A DNA stretch of 7,307 nucleotides from Rhodoferax sp. (lineage in GTDB: Bacteria; Pseudomonadota; Gammaproteobacteria; Burkholderiales; Burkholderiaceae_C), in NCBI GenBank assembly GCA_017880985.1, contig JADGRK010000117.1, forward strand, positions 1 through 7,307, given 5' to 3'. A model generated the notes under the pieces. The model ran no database searches and was not told the DNA's origin. It was given only the letters and a program-made list of their open reading frames with translations. The translations under genes were made by a program, and so were the position numbers. Below, piece by piece: positions 1 to 6,040 of this stretch. Every line of letters starts with the position of its first letter. Positions within the stretch are counted from its first letter, which is position 1.

Positions 1-1
1 C

Positions 2-1468
2 CAGTTCACCACCACCACCGTCGAGCGCGCCACGCTGCGACTGCTCGGCATTGATGGTGTCGACGAAAATTGCGTGCCCTTGCCGAACCGCGTGGTGAAT
101 CATTTGCAGGACCAAAATCTGTTGCAGCACGGCGCTGCAAGCGCGGTCGTCGCGGCGATGGAAGAACACGGCTGGACGGCCCAGCAAGTCGCCCAAGCGG
201 TAGTCCGGGGCACCCTGACGCTGTCACAACCCAAAGACGAAAACGCCGCCCGCACGGCGGCCCAGACGCATGCCGAGCGGGCCTGCGAGCAGATCGTCGG
301 GCAGCGTGCGTACCGGGCTGACAAGGTGAAATCATCGGGTGAAGGCCCCTTTCCGTGGCTCTACCTGATCGTTGCCACCGGCAACATCCATGAGGACGTG
401 GTGCAGGCCTGCGCCGCCGCCGAACAGGGCGCCGACATCATCGCCGTGATTCGCTCGACCGGTCAGAGCCTGCTCGACTACGTGCCTTATGGCGCCACCA
501 CCGAGGGCTTTGGCGGCACCTACGCAACGCAGGAAAATTTTCGCCTGATGCGTGCCGCGCTGGACCAAGTCGGCGAAAACGTGGGCCGCTACATCCGCCT
601 GACCAACTACTGCTCGGGCCTGTGCATGCCAGAGATTGCCACCATGGGTGCCATGGAGCGCCTGGACATGATGCTCAACGACTCGATGTACGGCATCATC
701 TTTCGTGACATCAACATGAAGCGTACCTTCATCGACCAGTTCTTCTCGCGCATGGTGAACGCCTATGCCGGCATCATCATCAACACCGGCGAAGACAACT
801 ACCTGACCACGGCCGACGCCTATGAGGCAGCGCACACGGTACTGGCTTCGCAACTGATCAACGAGCAGTTTGCCTATCTATCGGGTCTGAAGCCGGGGCA
901 GATGGGCCTTGGCCATGCCTTTGAGATCGACCCCGACATGGAAAACGGCTTCCTGTGGGAACTCGCGCATGCGCAACTGGTGCGCCAGGTCTTTCCGGAT
1001 GCCACGCTCAAGTACATGCCACCCACCAGGCACATGACCGGCAACATTTTCAAGGGTCATATTCAGGACGCGCTGTTCAACATGGTCAGCACCGTCACGC
1101 AGCAAAACATCCACCTGTTGGGCATCATGACCGAAGCCATCCACACGCCTTTCATTCAAGACCGTTTTCTCGCCATCCAGAACGCCAGATACGTCTTCAA
1201 CGCCATGAAGGATTTGCACGGCGAGATTGAATTCAAGCACGGCGGCCAGATTGAGCGGCGGGCGCAGGCGGTGCTGGCGCAAACTGAAAAGATGCTCGCC
1301 GACATTGAAACCATCGGCCTGCCAGCAGCCATTGGCAAGGGGATGTTTGCCGAAATATCACGCACACCCATGGGCGGCAAGGGGCTCGACGGGGTGATCC
1401 AGAAAGCCGCCGACTACTACAACCCGTTCCCCCAATTGATGCTCGCAGGAGGCAGGCAAAATGATTGA
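2..1468 (+). CDS. kamD: Lysine 5,6-aminomutase alpha subunit, 5'-truncated by window edge
   Basis: Alpha subunit of the adenosylcobalamin- and PLP-dependent mutase that moves the terminal amino group of beta-lysine (or D-lysine) to the adjacent carbon, giving 3,5-diaminohexanoate in the lysine fermentation pathway. The frame is open from base 2, and the residues before the first in-window GTG (74) already read as family sequence (TTTTVERATLRLLGIDGVD), so the true start lies upstream and 74 is not a start. 488 codons are visible; the family is roughly 520 residues, so only a short N-terminus is missing. Recognisable blocks include SSGEGPFPWLYLIVATGNIH, YVPYGATTEGFGGTYATQEN, CSGLCMPEIATMGAMERLDM and PPTRHMTGNIFKGH, all typical of this radical-mutase alpha subunit. 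The TGA stop overlaps the kamE start by 8 bp, which fits translational coupling of the two subunits. Identification is by recall of family sequence; no disruption is seen. Confidence 0.95.
   Translation, partial: QFTTTTVERATLRLLGIDGVDENCVPLPNRVVNHLQDQNLLQHGAASAVVAAMEEHGWTAQQVAQAVVRGTLTLSQPKDENAARTAAQTHAERACEQIVGQRAYRADKVKSSGEGPFPWLYLIVATGNIHEDVVQACAAAEQGADIIAVIRSTGQSLLDYVPYGATTEGFGGTYATQENFRLMRAALDQVGENVGRYIRLTNYCSGLCMPEIATMGAMERLDMMLNDSMYGIIFRDINMKRTFIDQFFSRMVNAYAGIIINTGEDNYLTTADAYEAAHTVLASQLINEQFAYLSGLKPGQMGLGHAFEIDPDMENGFLWELAHAQLVRQVFPDATLKYMPPTRHMTGNIFKGHIQDALFNMVSTVTQQNIHLLGIMTEAIHTPFIQDRFLAIQNARYVFNAMKDLHGEIEFKHGGQIERRAQAVLAQTEKMLADIETIGLPAAIGKGMFAEISRTPMGGKGLDGVIQKAADYYNPFPQLMLAGGRQND
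1447..1452 (+). promoter_or_regulatory. Strong ribosome binding site of kamE
   Basis: AGGAGG ends 8 nt before the ATG at 1461, inside the last codons of kamD. It fixes the kamE start and suggests that kamE is translated efficiently despite overlapping kamD. Confidence 0.8.
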
Positions 1469-2216
1469 AAGCAAAATGCCGGAACGCTGGGTCAAACCCT
1501 ACGGTGACACGCTGGGTGACGGGCGCGTGCAAGTCTCCTTCACGCTGCCCGTGGCGCTGGATGACACGGCCAAAGAAGGCGCCAAGCGGCTGGCGGCCAT
1601 GATGGGCCTGGATGAGCCGGCCGTGGTGCATGCCGAGGAGATGGGTCAAGGCTTCAGCTTCTACGTGGTCTATGGGCAGTGCCGGCATCGCGTTGACTTG
1701 TCCAGCTTTCAGGTCGTCAAACCGGCCTACGAAAGACTCGACAAGGACGCCATCAACCAGTTGATTGACGAGAAGATGGGCCGGCGCATGGTGGTCATCG
1801 GGGCCACGATTGAGACTGATGCGCACACCGTCGGTATCGACGCCATCATGAACATGAAGGGCTACAACGGGCACAAGGGTCTGGAGAGCTATCACGCCAT
1901 GCGCGCCATCAATCTGGGCGCCCAGGTGGACTCTGAAGTGCTGGTGACGCGGGCGATCGAAGAAAAGGCCGATGTCATCCTGGTGTCGCAAGTGGTGACG
2001 CAAAAGAACATTCACCTCGACAATCTCGCCAAACTGTCTGATCTGCTCGAGGCGGAAGGCCTGCGCGACAATGTGATACTGATCGTTGGCGGGCCGCGCA
2101 TCAGTCACGAACTGGCCAAGGAGTTGGGCTACGACGCGGGCTTTGGCATCAAAACCTATGCCGAAGATGTGGCATCGTTTGCCATCCACGAATGGATTCA
2201 CAGAAAGGCCGCTTGA
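1461..2216 (+). CDS. kamE: Lysine 5,6-aminomutase beta subunit (B12-binding)
   Basis: Beta subunit of the mutase; it carries the cobalamin-binding Rossmann domain and the lysine that holds PLP. The cobalamin motif DxHxxG is seen as DAHTVG, with His122 as the likely lower axial cobalt ligand. Lys133 lies exactly 11 residues further on in MNMKGYNGHKG. The known Clostridium sticklandii enzyme has His133 and Lys144, the same spacing, so both cofactor residues look intact. Residues about 1-100 form the N-terminal dimerisation/PLP-side part, and about 108-251 the B12 fold, including ILVSQVVTQ and VILIVGGPR. The length of 251 aa is close to the family size (about 260). Start ATG 1461 has a strong Shine-Dalgarno 8 nt upstream, within the kamD end. 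The stop TGA shares its last base with the kal start. No defects are seen. Confidence 0.95.
   Translation: MIESKMPERWVKPYGDTLGDGRVQVSFTLPVALDDTAKEGAKRLAAMMGLDEPAVVHAEEMGQGFSFYVVYGQCRHRVDLSSFQVVKPAYERLDKDAINQLIDEKMGRRMVVIGATIETDAHTVGIDAIMNMKGYNGHKGLESYHAMRAINLGAQVDSEVLVTRAIEEKADVILVSQVVTQKNIHLDNLAKLSDLLEAEGLRDNVILIVGGPRISHELAKELGYDAGFGIKTYAEDVASFAIHEWIHRKAA
2202..2208 (+). promoter_or_regulatory. Ribosome binding site of kal
   Basis: AGAAAGG lies 7 nt before the ATG at 2216, inside the kamE 3' end. It supports 2216 over the in-frame upstream ATG at 2192, which would bury 24 nt more in kamE and add residues unlike the family. Confidence 0.55.
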
Positions 2217-2629
2217 TGAACAACATGAGTCTCGAAAGCTACACCGGCCTGATTCGCCTGCGCATGAGCGCACACGACGCCCATTACGCCGGTCATCTGG
2301 TGGATGGGGCCAAAATGCTGCAGCTGTTTGGTGACGTAGCCACCGAACTGCTGATCCGCAGCGATGGCGATGAAGGGCTCTTTGTCGCCTACGACAACGT
2401 CGAATTCCTGGCCCCGGTTTATGCCGGCGACTACCTCGAAGCCACCGGGCGCATCGTGGCGATGGGCAAGACCTCGCGCAAGATGGTGTTCGAAGCGCGC
2501 AAGGTGATTGCGCCCGCCGGGATTGCAGCCCAAGCCTCGGCAGCCAACGTGCTGGTGCAGCCGATCCTGGTCTGCAGGGCGTCGGGCACCTGTGTGGTCC
2601 CGGCGCAGTGCCAGCGCATCAAGCGCTGA
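2216..2629 (+). CDS. kal: 3-aminobutyryl-CoA ammonia-lyase
   Basis: Small hotdog-fold lyase that removes ammonia from L-3-aminobutyryl-CoA to give crotonyl-CoA, the step after Kce in lysine fermentation. The translation (137 aa) matches the Fusobacterium-type Kal as I remember it, almost block for block: LIRLRMSAHDAHYAGHLVDG at the N-terminus, LFGDVATELLIRSDGDEGLF, YDNVEFLAPVYAGDYLEATG in the central hotdog helix/strands, and CRASGTCVVP near the C-terminus. Its ATG overlaps the kamE stop in the arrangement ATGA-type coupling (TGATG), and an AGAAAGG sequence lies 7 nt upstream. An internal ATG at 2225 is an alternative start that costs 3 residues. It is the last gene of the tightly packed part of the operon; the following 115 bp hold a palindromic repeat. 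Confidence 0.93.
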   Translation: MNNMSLESYTGLIRLRMSAHDAHYAGHLVDGAKMLQLFGDVATELLIRSDGDEGLFVAYDNVEFLAPVYAGDYLEATGRIVAMGKTSRKMVFEARKVIAPAGIAAQASAANVLVQPILVCRASGTCVVPAQCQRIKR

Positions 2630-2636
2630 ACGTAAA

Positions 2637-2715
2637 TGTCATTACGCTGTCGTTGCGGGCTCGACCCGCGATCCACAGGTTTCAACCCCGGACCTGATCC
2701 GGGGCCGGCGTGACA
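2637..2715 (+). repeat. REP-like palindromic intergenic element between kal and kce
   Basis: A compact element with two hairpins inside near-matching ends. Hairpin 1 is GCGGG/CCCGC (2655-2659 and 2665-2669, loop CTCGA). Hairpin 2 is the perfect 7-bp CCCCGGA/TCCGGGG (2686-2692 and 2698-2704, loop CCTGA). The ends are imperfect inverted repeats: TGTCATTACGC at 2637 against GCGTGACA ending at 2715. The wording 'GCGGGCTCGACCCGCGATCC' and 'CCCCGGACCTGATCCGGGG' resembles a widespread class of short dispersed repeats in Proteobacteria. That resemblance is from memory, and no second copy lies in this window. Neither hairpin is followed by a T-run, so it is not a classical intrinsic terminator; it may instead protect or attenuate mRNA between kal and kce. 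Confidence 0.7.
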
Positions 2716-2744
2716 AAATTTGAATTGATATCAGCTCATTGACC

Positions 2745-3578
2745 ATGCAAAAACTCATCATCACCGCCGCCCTGACCGGTGCCGAAGTCACCCGTGAGCA
2801 GCAACCGGCGCTGCCGTTCACGCCCGAAGAAATTGCCATCGCCGCAGAAGAATGCGTGCAGGCCGGTGCGGCCATGGTTCACGTGCACGCCCGCAACGCC
2901 GACGGAAGTTCCACGCAGGACACGGAAAGCTACCGCAAGATCATCGCGGCCGTGCGCAAACGTTGCGACGTGATCGTGCAAGTCTCGACCGGCGGCGCGG
3001 TCGGCATGACTGCTGCCGAGCGCATCGCCCCGTTAGCCCTCAAGCCCGAAATGGCAACGCTTTCCATGGGGTCGGTCAACTTCGGCGGCGATGTTTTCAT
3101 GAACCATCCGGCCGACATGGAAGTTTTCCTCCGTGCGATGCAAGAACAAGGTGTCAAACCAGAGTTCGAAATCTTCGACACCGGCATGCTCACCAGCATC
3201 AAGCGCTGGCTGAAAAAGGCCCTGATCAGCAGCCCGCTGCATGTTGACTTTGTACTCGGCGTTCCGGGCGGCATGGCCGGCACACCGCAAGCGCTGATGT
3301 ACCTGATAGAACAACTGCCGTCAGGCGCCAGCTGGACTGTGGCTGGCATCGGTGCCGCCCAACTGCCGCTAGGCGTGATGGCGATTGTGCTGGGCGGCCA
3401 TGTGCGCGTCGGCTTTGAAGACAACGTCTATTACCGCAAAGGCGAGCTGGCCAGCAGCAACGCCCAGCTGGTGGCGCGCGTCGCCCGCATCAGCCGCGAG
3501 CTGGACCGCCCGGTTGCGACACCGAACGAGGCGCGCGCGATATTGGGCATCAATACAAAAACAGCCTATCTTGCGTAA
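2745..3578 (+). CDS. kce: 3-keto-5-aminohexanoate cleavage enzyme (BKACE family)
   Basis: Zinc-dependent TIM-barrel enzyme that converts 5-amino-3-oxohexanoate plus acetyl-CoA to L-3-aminobutyryl-CoA plus acetoacetate in lysine fermentation. With the start at ATG 2745 the protein is 277 aa, and its HVHAR motif puts the metal ligands at His46 and His48, the same numbers as in the characterised Cloacamonas enzyme. The third ligand is probably Glu225 in VRVGFEDN (Glu230 there). Other family blocks are TAALTGAEV at the N-terminus, QVSTGGAVGMTAAER, SMGSVNFGGDVFMN, FEIFDTGML and FVLGVPGGMAGT. A TTG at 2739 could add two residues, but neither start has a clear Shine-Dalgarno. BKACE enzymes vary in substrate; here the kamD-kamE-kal neighbours point to the lysine substrate. 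The 3' end contains half of an inverted repeat shared with the hipB leader. Confidence 0.93.
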   Translation: MQKLIITAALTGAEVTREQQPALPFTPEEIAIAAEECVQAGAAMVHVHARNADGSSTQDTESYRKIIAAVRKRCDVIVQVSTGGAVGMTAAERIAPLALKPEMATLSMGSVNFGGDVFMNHPADMEVFLRAMQEQGVKPEFEIFDTGMLTSIKRWLKKALISSPLHVDFVLGVPGGMAGTPQALMYLIEQLPSGASWTVAGIGAAQLPLGVMAIVLGGHVRVGFEDNVYYRKGELASSNAQLVARVARISRELDRPVATPNEARAILGINTKTAYLA

Positions 3579-3630
3579 ATAGAAAAAACAGCTTAAGATT
3601 TGTAAATCAAATAGACAAACCATAGGCTGT
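3561..3630 (+). promoter_or_regulatory. Putative hipBA promoter-operator region with inverted repeats
   Basis: ACAGCCTAT (3561-3569, inside the kce end) and ATAGGCTGT (3622-3630, touching the hipB ATG) are a perfect 9-bp inverted repeat with centres 61 bp apart, near six helical turns. A related half, ACAGCTTAA, starts at 3589, and GATTTGTAAATC (3597-3608) is a separate palindrome. A weak sigma70-like pair, TTGCGT (3571-3576) and TAAGAT (3594-3599), has 17-bp spacing and lies between the outer arms. HipB of E. coli represses its own operon by binding several inverted repeats (TATCC-N8-GGATA); by analogy these could be its operators here, although the sequences differ. The repeats are directly visible; the function is inferred. 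Confidence 0.45.
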
Positions 3631-3894
3631 ATGAGCGATTATCCGATCCGTACCGAGCAGCAAGTATCGCTTTTGCTCAAGAGCTTTCGTCAAGCCCGGG
3701 GCATGACCCAGGCAGATCTTGCACGGGCGCTGGGCGTCACCCAGCAAACCGCATCAGCTCTGGAGCGCAATGCATCTTCGGCCAGCGTGAGCCGCCTGAT
3801 GCGCATGCTTTCAGCGGTGGGGGTCGAGCTTGTCCTGCGTGACAAGCAGACGGCCAGTGACACGGCGGCCAAGCCCGCACCAACAGACTGGTAA
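3631..3894 (+). CDS. hipB: HipB-like antitoxin, XRE-family HTH repressor
   Basis: Antitoxin and autorepressor partner of the HipA kinase encoded just downstream. The 87 aa protein (E. coli HipB is 88) has one HTH_3 domain at about residues 13-68: FRQARGMTQADLARALGV carries the first helices, and TQQTASALERN (37-47) is the likely recognition helix. A flexible tail rich in Ala, Lys and Pro follows (about 70-87) and ends in Trp87. E. coli HipB also ends in Trp (Trp88), which is reported to contact HipA, so the partner-binding tail seems kept. Start ATG 3631 is preceded by only a weak AGG 4 nt away, and the start abuts an inverted-repeat arm that may be its own operator. Spacing to hipA is 3 nt, so the two are cotranscribed and probably translationally coupled. 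Confidence 0.9.
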   Translation: MSDYPIRTEQQVSLLLKSFRQARGMTQADLARALGVTQQTASALERNASSASVSRLMRMLSAVGVELVLRDKQTASDTAAKPAPTDW

Positions 3895-3897
3895 GCC

Positions 3898-5235
3898 ATG
3901 GGACGGCGCTCTCACACAAAGCACCTGGACCTGTGGATGAACGGTCAACACGTGGGCGTGTGGTCGCGCCATGCTGCACGTGACACCCTGACCTACGCAA
4001 AGGCATGGTTCGATGCGCCCTTGGGGCGACCGTTGTCGTTGTCGCTGCCGTTTCAGCCCGGCAACCTGGCGCATCAGGGCGAGACCGTACGCAACTATTT
4101 CTCCAACTTGCTGCCCGACAGCCCGCCCATCCTGAACCGTCTGGCCCAACGCTTCAAGACCGGGAGCATCGAAGCGTTCGATCTGCTGGCCGAGATTGGC
4201 CGTGACTGTGTGGGCGCGTTGCAGATCGTGCCCGAAGGCCAGGATCCGGGCGACCCTTTTGCCATTTCTGGGGTGGACCTCGATGACGCCGGCGTAGCCA
4301 GGGAACTCGCCGCAGCCATCACGCCGGGCACACGCCTGGGCGGGGGCGACGACAGCGGAGATTTCCGGATTTCGATCGCTGGCGCGCAGGAGAAAACTGC
4401 ACTGCTGCGCGTGGGGCGCCGTTGGATACGGCCCACCGGCGCGACGCCCACCACGCACATCCTGAAGCTCCCGCTGGGCCTGGTTGGCAACCAGAAGCTG
4501 GATCTGCACGACTCGGTCGAGAACGAATGGCTATGCGCCCAGATCCTGACCGCCTATGGGATGCCAACGGCCCATTGCGAGATTGGGGACTTCAATGGAA
4601 CCCGGGTCTTGCTCGTTGAGCGCTTCGACCGGCGCTGGACACCAGACCACAAAGCCTTGCTGCGCTTGCCGCAGGAAGACATGTGTCAGGCCACCGGTAC
4701 TTCACCCCTCATCAAATATGAAGCCGATGGTGGCCCGGGCATGGACCAGATTTTGGGTCTGCTGGCGTCATCCGGGCAGCGGGAAAGTGATCGCGCGAAT
4801 TTTTTTCGGGCGCAACTGCTGTTCTGGCTGCTGTGTGCGCCCGATGGTCACGCCAAGAACTTCAGCATCCATTTGGCGCCGCGCGGCGCGTTTGCGATGA
4901 CGCCGCTGTATGACGTGTTGTCAGCCTACCCCATGCTGGGTCTTGGCCCCAATCAGATCAACCCCCACAAAATCAAGTTGGCGATGGCGGTGCGAGGCAA
5001 GAACCCGCACTGGAAGATGCGTGATGTGCTGCGCCGCCACTGGAATGAATCGGCCAAGCGAAACGGTATTGGCGACTCGGCTGAAACCATCATTGCCGAG
5101 CTGATTGACAAAACACCCCAAGTCATTGAACAGGTTGCACGCAAGCTGCCGAAGCACTTTCCTGCGCACGTGGCGGACAGCATTTTTTCTGGCTTGCAGG
5201 ACGCGGCACTGCGACTCGCGCGGATGTCTAAATAA
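3898..5235 (+). CDS. hipA: HipA-type serine/threonine kinase toxin
   Basis: Toxin of the type II HipBA system; E. coli HipA phosphorylates glutamyl-tRNA synthetase, halting translation and producing dormancy, and other HipA kinases have different targets. The 445 aa length matches E. coli HipA (440). Layout: N-terminal Couple_hipA/HipA_N region (about 10-115, with LDLWMNGQHVGVW and YFSNLLPDS), then the kinase core. RISIAGAQEKTALL holds Ser159, equivalent to the autophosphorylated Ser150 of the E. coli P-loop. THILKLPLG gives the ATP lysine Lys190. PDGHAKNFS gives catalytic Asp316 and Asn321, and PLYDVLS gives the metal-binding Asp339. All key residues are present, so I expect an active kinase. 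ATG 3898 follows the hipB stop by 3 nt without a strong Shine-Dalgarno, suggesting coupling. The target cannot be told from sequence. Confidence 0.94.
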   Translation: MGRRSHTKHLDLWMNGQHVGVWSRHAARDTLTYAKAWFDAPLGRPLSLSLPFQPGNLAHQGETVRNYFSNLLPDSPPILNRLAQRFKTGSIEAFDLLAEIGRDCVGALQIVPEGQDPGDPFAISGVDLDDAGVARELAAAITPGTRLGGGDDSGDFRISIAGAQEKTALLRVGRRWIRPTGATPTTHILKLPLGLVGNQKLDLHDSVENEWLCAQILTAYGMPTAHCEIGDFNGTRVLLVERFDRRWTPDHKALLRLPQEDMCQATGTSPLIKYEADGGPGMDQILGLLASSGQRESDRANFFRAQLLFWLLCAPDGHAKNFSIHLAPRGAFAMTPLYDVLSAYPMLGLGPNQINPHKIKLAMAVRGKNPHWKMRDVLRRHWNESAKRNGIGDSAETIIAELIDKTPQVIEQVARKLPKHFPAHVADSIFSGLQDAALRLARMSK

Positions 5236-5272
5236 TATATAGAATGCATACAAGTAACGTTACTTAGGCAAA
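5233..5272 (+). promoter_or_regulatory. AT-rich promoter-like leader with 14-bp palindromic operator
   Basis: The gap between hipA and the next gene is strikingly AT-rich. It contains TAGAAT (5240-5245, 5 of 6 matches to the -10 consensus) but no good -35. AAGTAACGTTACTT (5252-5265) is a perfect 14-bp palindrome just after the -10-like box and 7 bp before the ATG at 5273. This is where an autoregulating antitoxin or its complex would block transcription. The palindrome is certain; operator and promoter roles are inferred from position. Confidence 0.5.
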
Positions 5273-5722
5273 ATGCAAACCCTAACCCAGTCCCAATTTC
5301 AGGCGGCGTTTGAACACGGCGCGGTTCAGTCTGTGGAGATTGAACCCTCCGGTTCGCGGTTTGCCGTCAAATTTCTCACCCTTAAGGGCGACGCCATGCT
5401 GGTTCAGGCGCGCAAGTCGGAACCCCGCCTGTTTGGCACGGTGGACAGCGCCATGAAGCTGCTGCACAAGCTGGGCGTGCGCCGCATCGTGCTGGAACGG
5501 TTGGAGCGTTGGCGCCCCGAGCAAGCGGAGCTGGAGCGTCGCAGTCGGCCCGACCGGGCCGAAGCCTTGAGCCGCGCTGCTGAATACGAACACTGGGTTC
5601 GTGCCAAGGTGCAGGCCAGCCGCGCCGACCCGCGTCCCGCCATCGCCGATGACGAATGGCAGCGCATCCGCGCCACGAAGCTGGCCGAACGCAAGGCGAT
5701 ACAAGGCGACAAGGCCGCATGA
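5273..5722 (+). CDS. Putative antitoxin of a RelE/ParE-type module
   Basis: A 149-aa protein judged to be the antitoxin because it overlaps a ParE-like toxin by 4 bp (ATGA) and sits behind a palindromic operator-like site. The C-terminal part (about 80-149) is highly charged and probably helical (LERLERWRPEQAELERR onward). It ends in ADPRPAIADDEW followed by a basic helix, a pattern common in the toxin-binding tails of RelB/ParD-like antitoxins. The N-terminal 75 residues look like a small alpha/beta domain (VEIEPSGSRFAVKFLTLKGD, then LFGTVDSAMKLLHKLGVRRI). That part faintly recalls plasmid partition-associated proteins, and I do not recognise it as a standard AbrB, RHH or HTH DNA-binding domain. 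It is long for this class (usually 70-100 aa). The start is supported by AGG 4 nt upstream. Confident that it is a gene; moderate that it is the antitoxin. Confidence 0.75.
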   Translation: MQTLTQSQFQAAFEHGAVQSVEIEPSGSRFAVKFLTLKGDAMLVQARKSEPRLFGTVDSAMKLLHKLGVRRIVLERLERWRPEQAELERRSRPDRAEALSRAAEYEHWVRAKVQASRADPRPAIADDEWQRIRATKLAERKAIQGDKAA

Positions 5723-6015
5723 GCTGCGCCATTTGGCGCGTCATTCGCCGCCCCGAATACCGCGAAGACCTCGACACCATTGAAGCCTGGATCGCCCAGG
5801 ACAACGCGACCGCCGCCATCGACATGTGGCTACTGATCGATGAGCAAGTGGATCAGCTCGCCGACCCCAACTTCCCGCGTCGCGCAAGCACCCGCGTGGC
5901 GGGCGCCCACGAACTGGTGGCGCATGAGAACTACATCGTGTACTTTGATCAGGACGAAGGCGATTGCACCGTCACTGTCCGGGCCGTGGTACACGTAGCC
6001 AGGCAGTTTCCGTGA
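5719..6015 (+). CDS. RelE/ParE-family toxin
   Basis: A 98-aa toxin of the RelE/ParE superfamily. Members either cleave ribosome-bound mRNA (RelE) or poison DNA gyrase (ParE). The sequence is ParE-like: YREDLDTIEAWIAQDNATAA forms the two N-terminal helices, FPRRASTRVAGAHELVAHEN is the middle turn with the conserved R...GxxELV pattern, and YIVYFDQDEG...VTVRAVVHVARQFP gives the closing beta strands and the conserved 'R..VHVARQ' end. ParE rather than RelE is favoured by that ending, but the biochemical activity cannot be assigned from sequence. The start ATG 5719 overlaps the antitoxin stop (ATGA). Longer in-frame extensions back to 5656 lie inside the antitoxin and are unlikely. The length is normal, with no sign of damage. 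Confidence 0.9.
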   Translation: MSCAIWRVIRRPEYREDLDTIEAWIAQDNATAAIDMWLLIDEQVDQLADPNFPRRASTRVAGAHELVAHENYIVYFDQDEGDCTVTVRAVVHVARQFP

Positions 6016-6027
6016 AGAACAAATAAC

Positions 6028-6033
6028 AGGGAG
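6028..6033 (+). promoter_or_regulatory. Ribosome binding site of the DUF2075 gene
   Basis: AGGGAG ends 7 nt before GTG 6041, 25 nt after the toxin stop. It supports the GTG as the original start and shows that the gene could be read from the toxin-antitoxin transcript. Confidence 0.6.
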
Positions 6034-6040
6034 CACAGCT

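Noticed and set aside
332..1282. - strand open frames opposite kamD (332-853 and 878-1282)
   Set aside because: Their translations are compositionally biased, resemble no family, and mirror the kamD codons.
2192..2215. Upstream ATG extending Kal by 8 residues
   Set aside because: The extra residues lie inside kamE, and the ATG at 2216 has a correctly spaced ribosome binding site and stop/start overlap.
1233..2273. 346-codon open frame on the - strand opposite kamD/kamE
   Set aside because: It lies wholly antisense to two well-recognised genes. Long antisense frames are expected in GC-rich coding DNA, and its translation shows no family features.
2686..2704. Strong CCCCGGA/TCCGGGG hairpin as a rho-independent terminator after kal
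   Set aside because: No T-run follows the stem, and the hairpin is part of a larger repeat; kce belongs to the same pathway, so full termination here is unlikely.
2508..2723. 71-codon frame ending in AGSTRDPQVSTPDLIRGRRDKI as a small gene
   Set aside because: It starts inside kal and its tail is simply the palindromic repeat translated.
5656..5718. Longer start for the ParE-like toxin at 5656
   Set aside because: It would overlap the antitoxin by more than 60 bp and add basic residues absent from the family; ATG 5719 gives the usual length and ATGA overlap.
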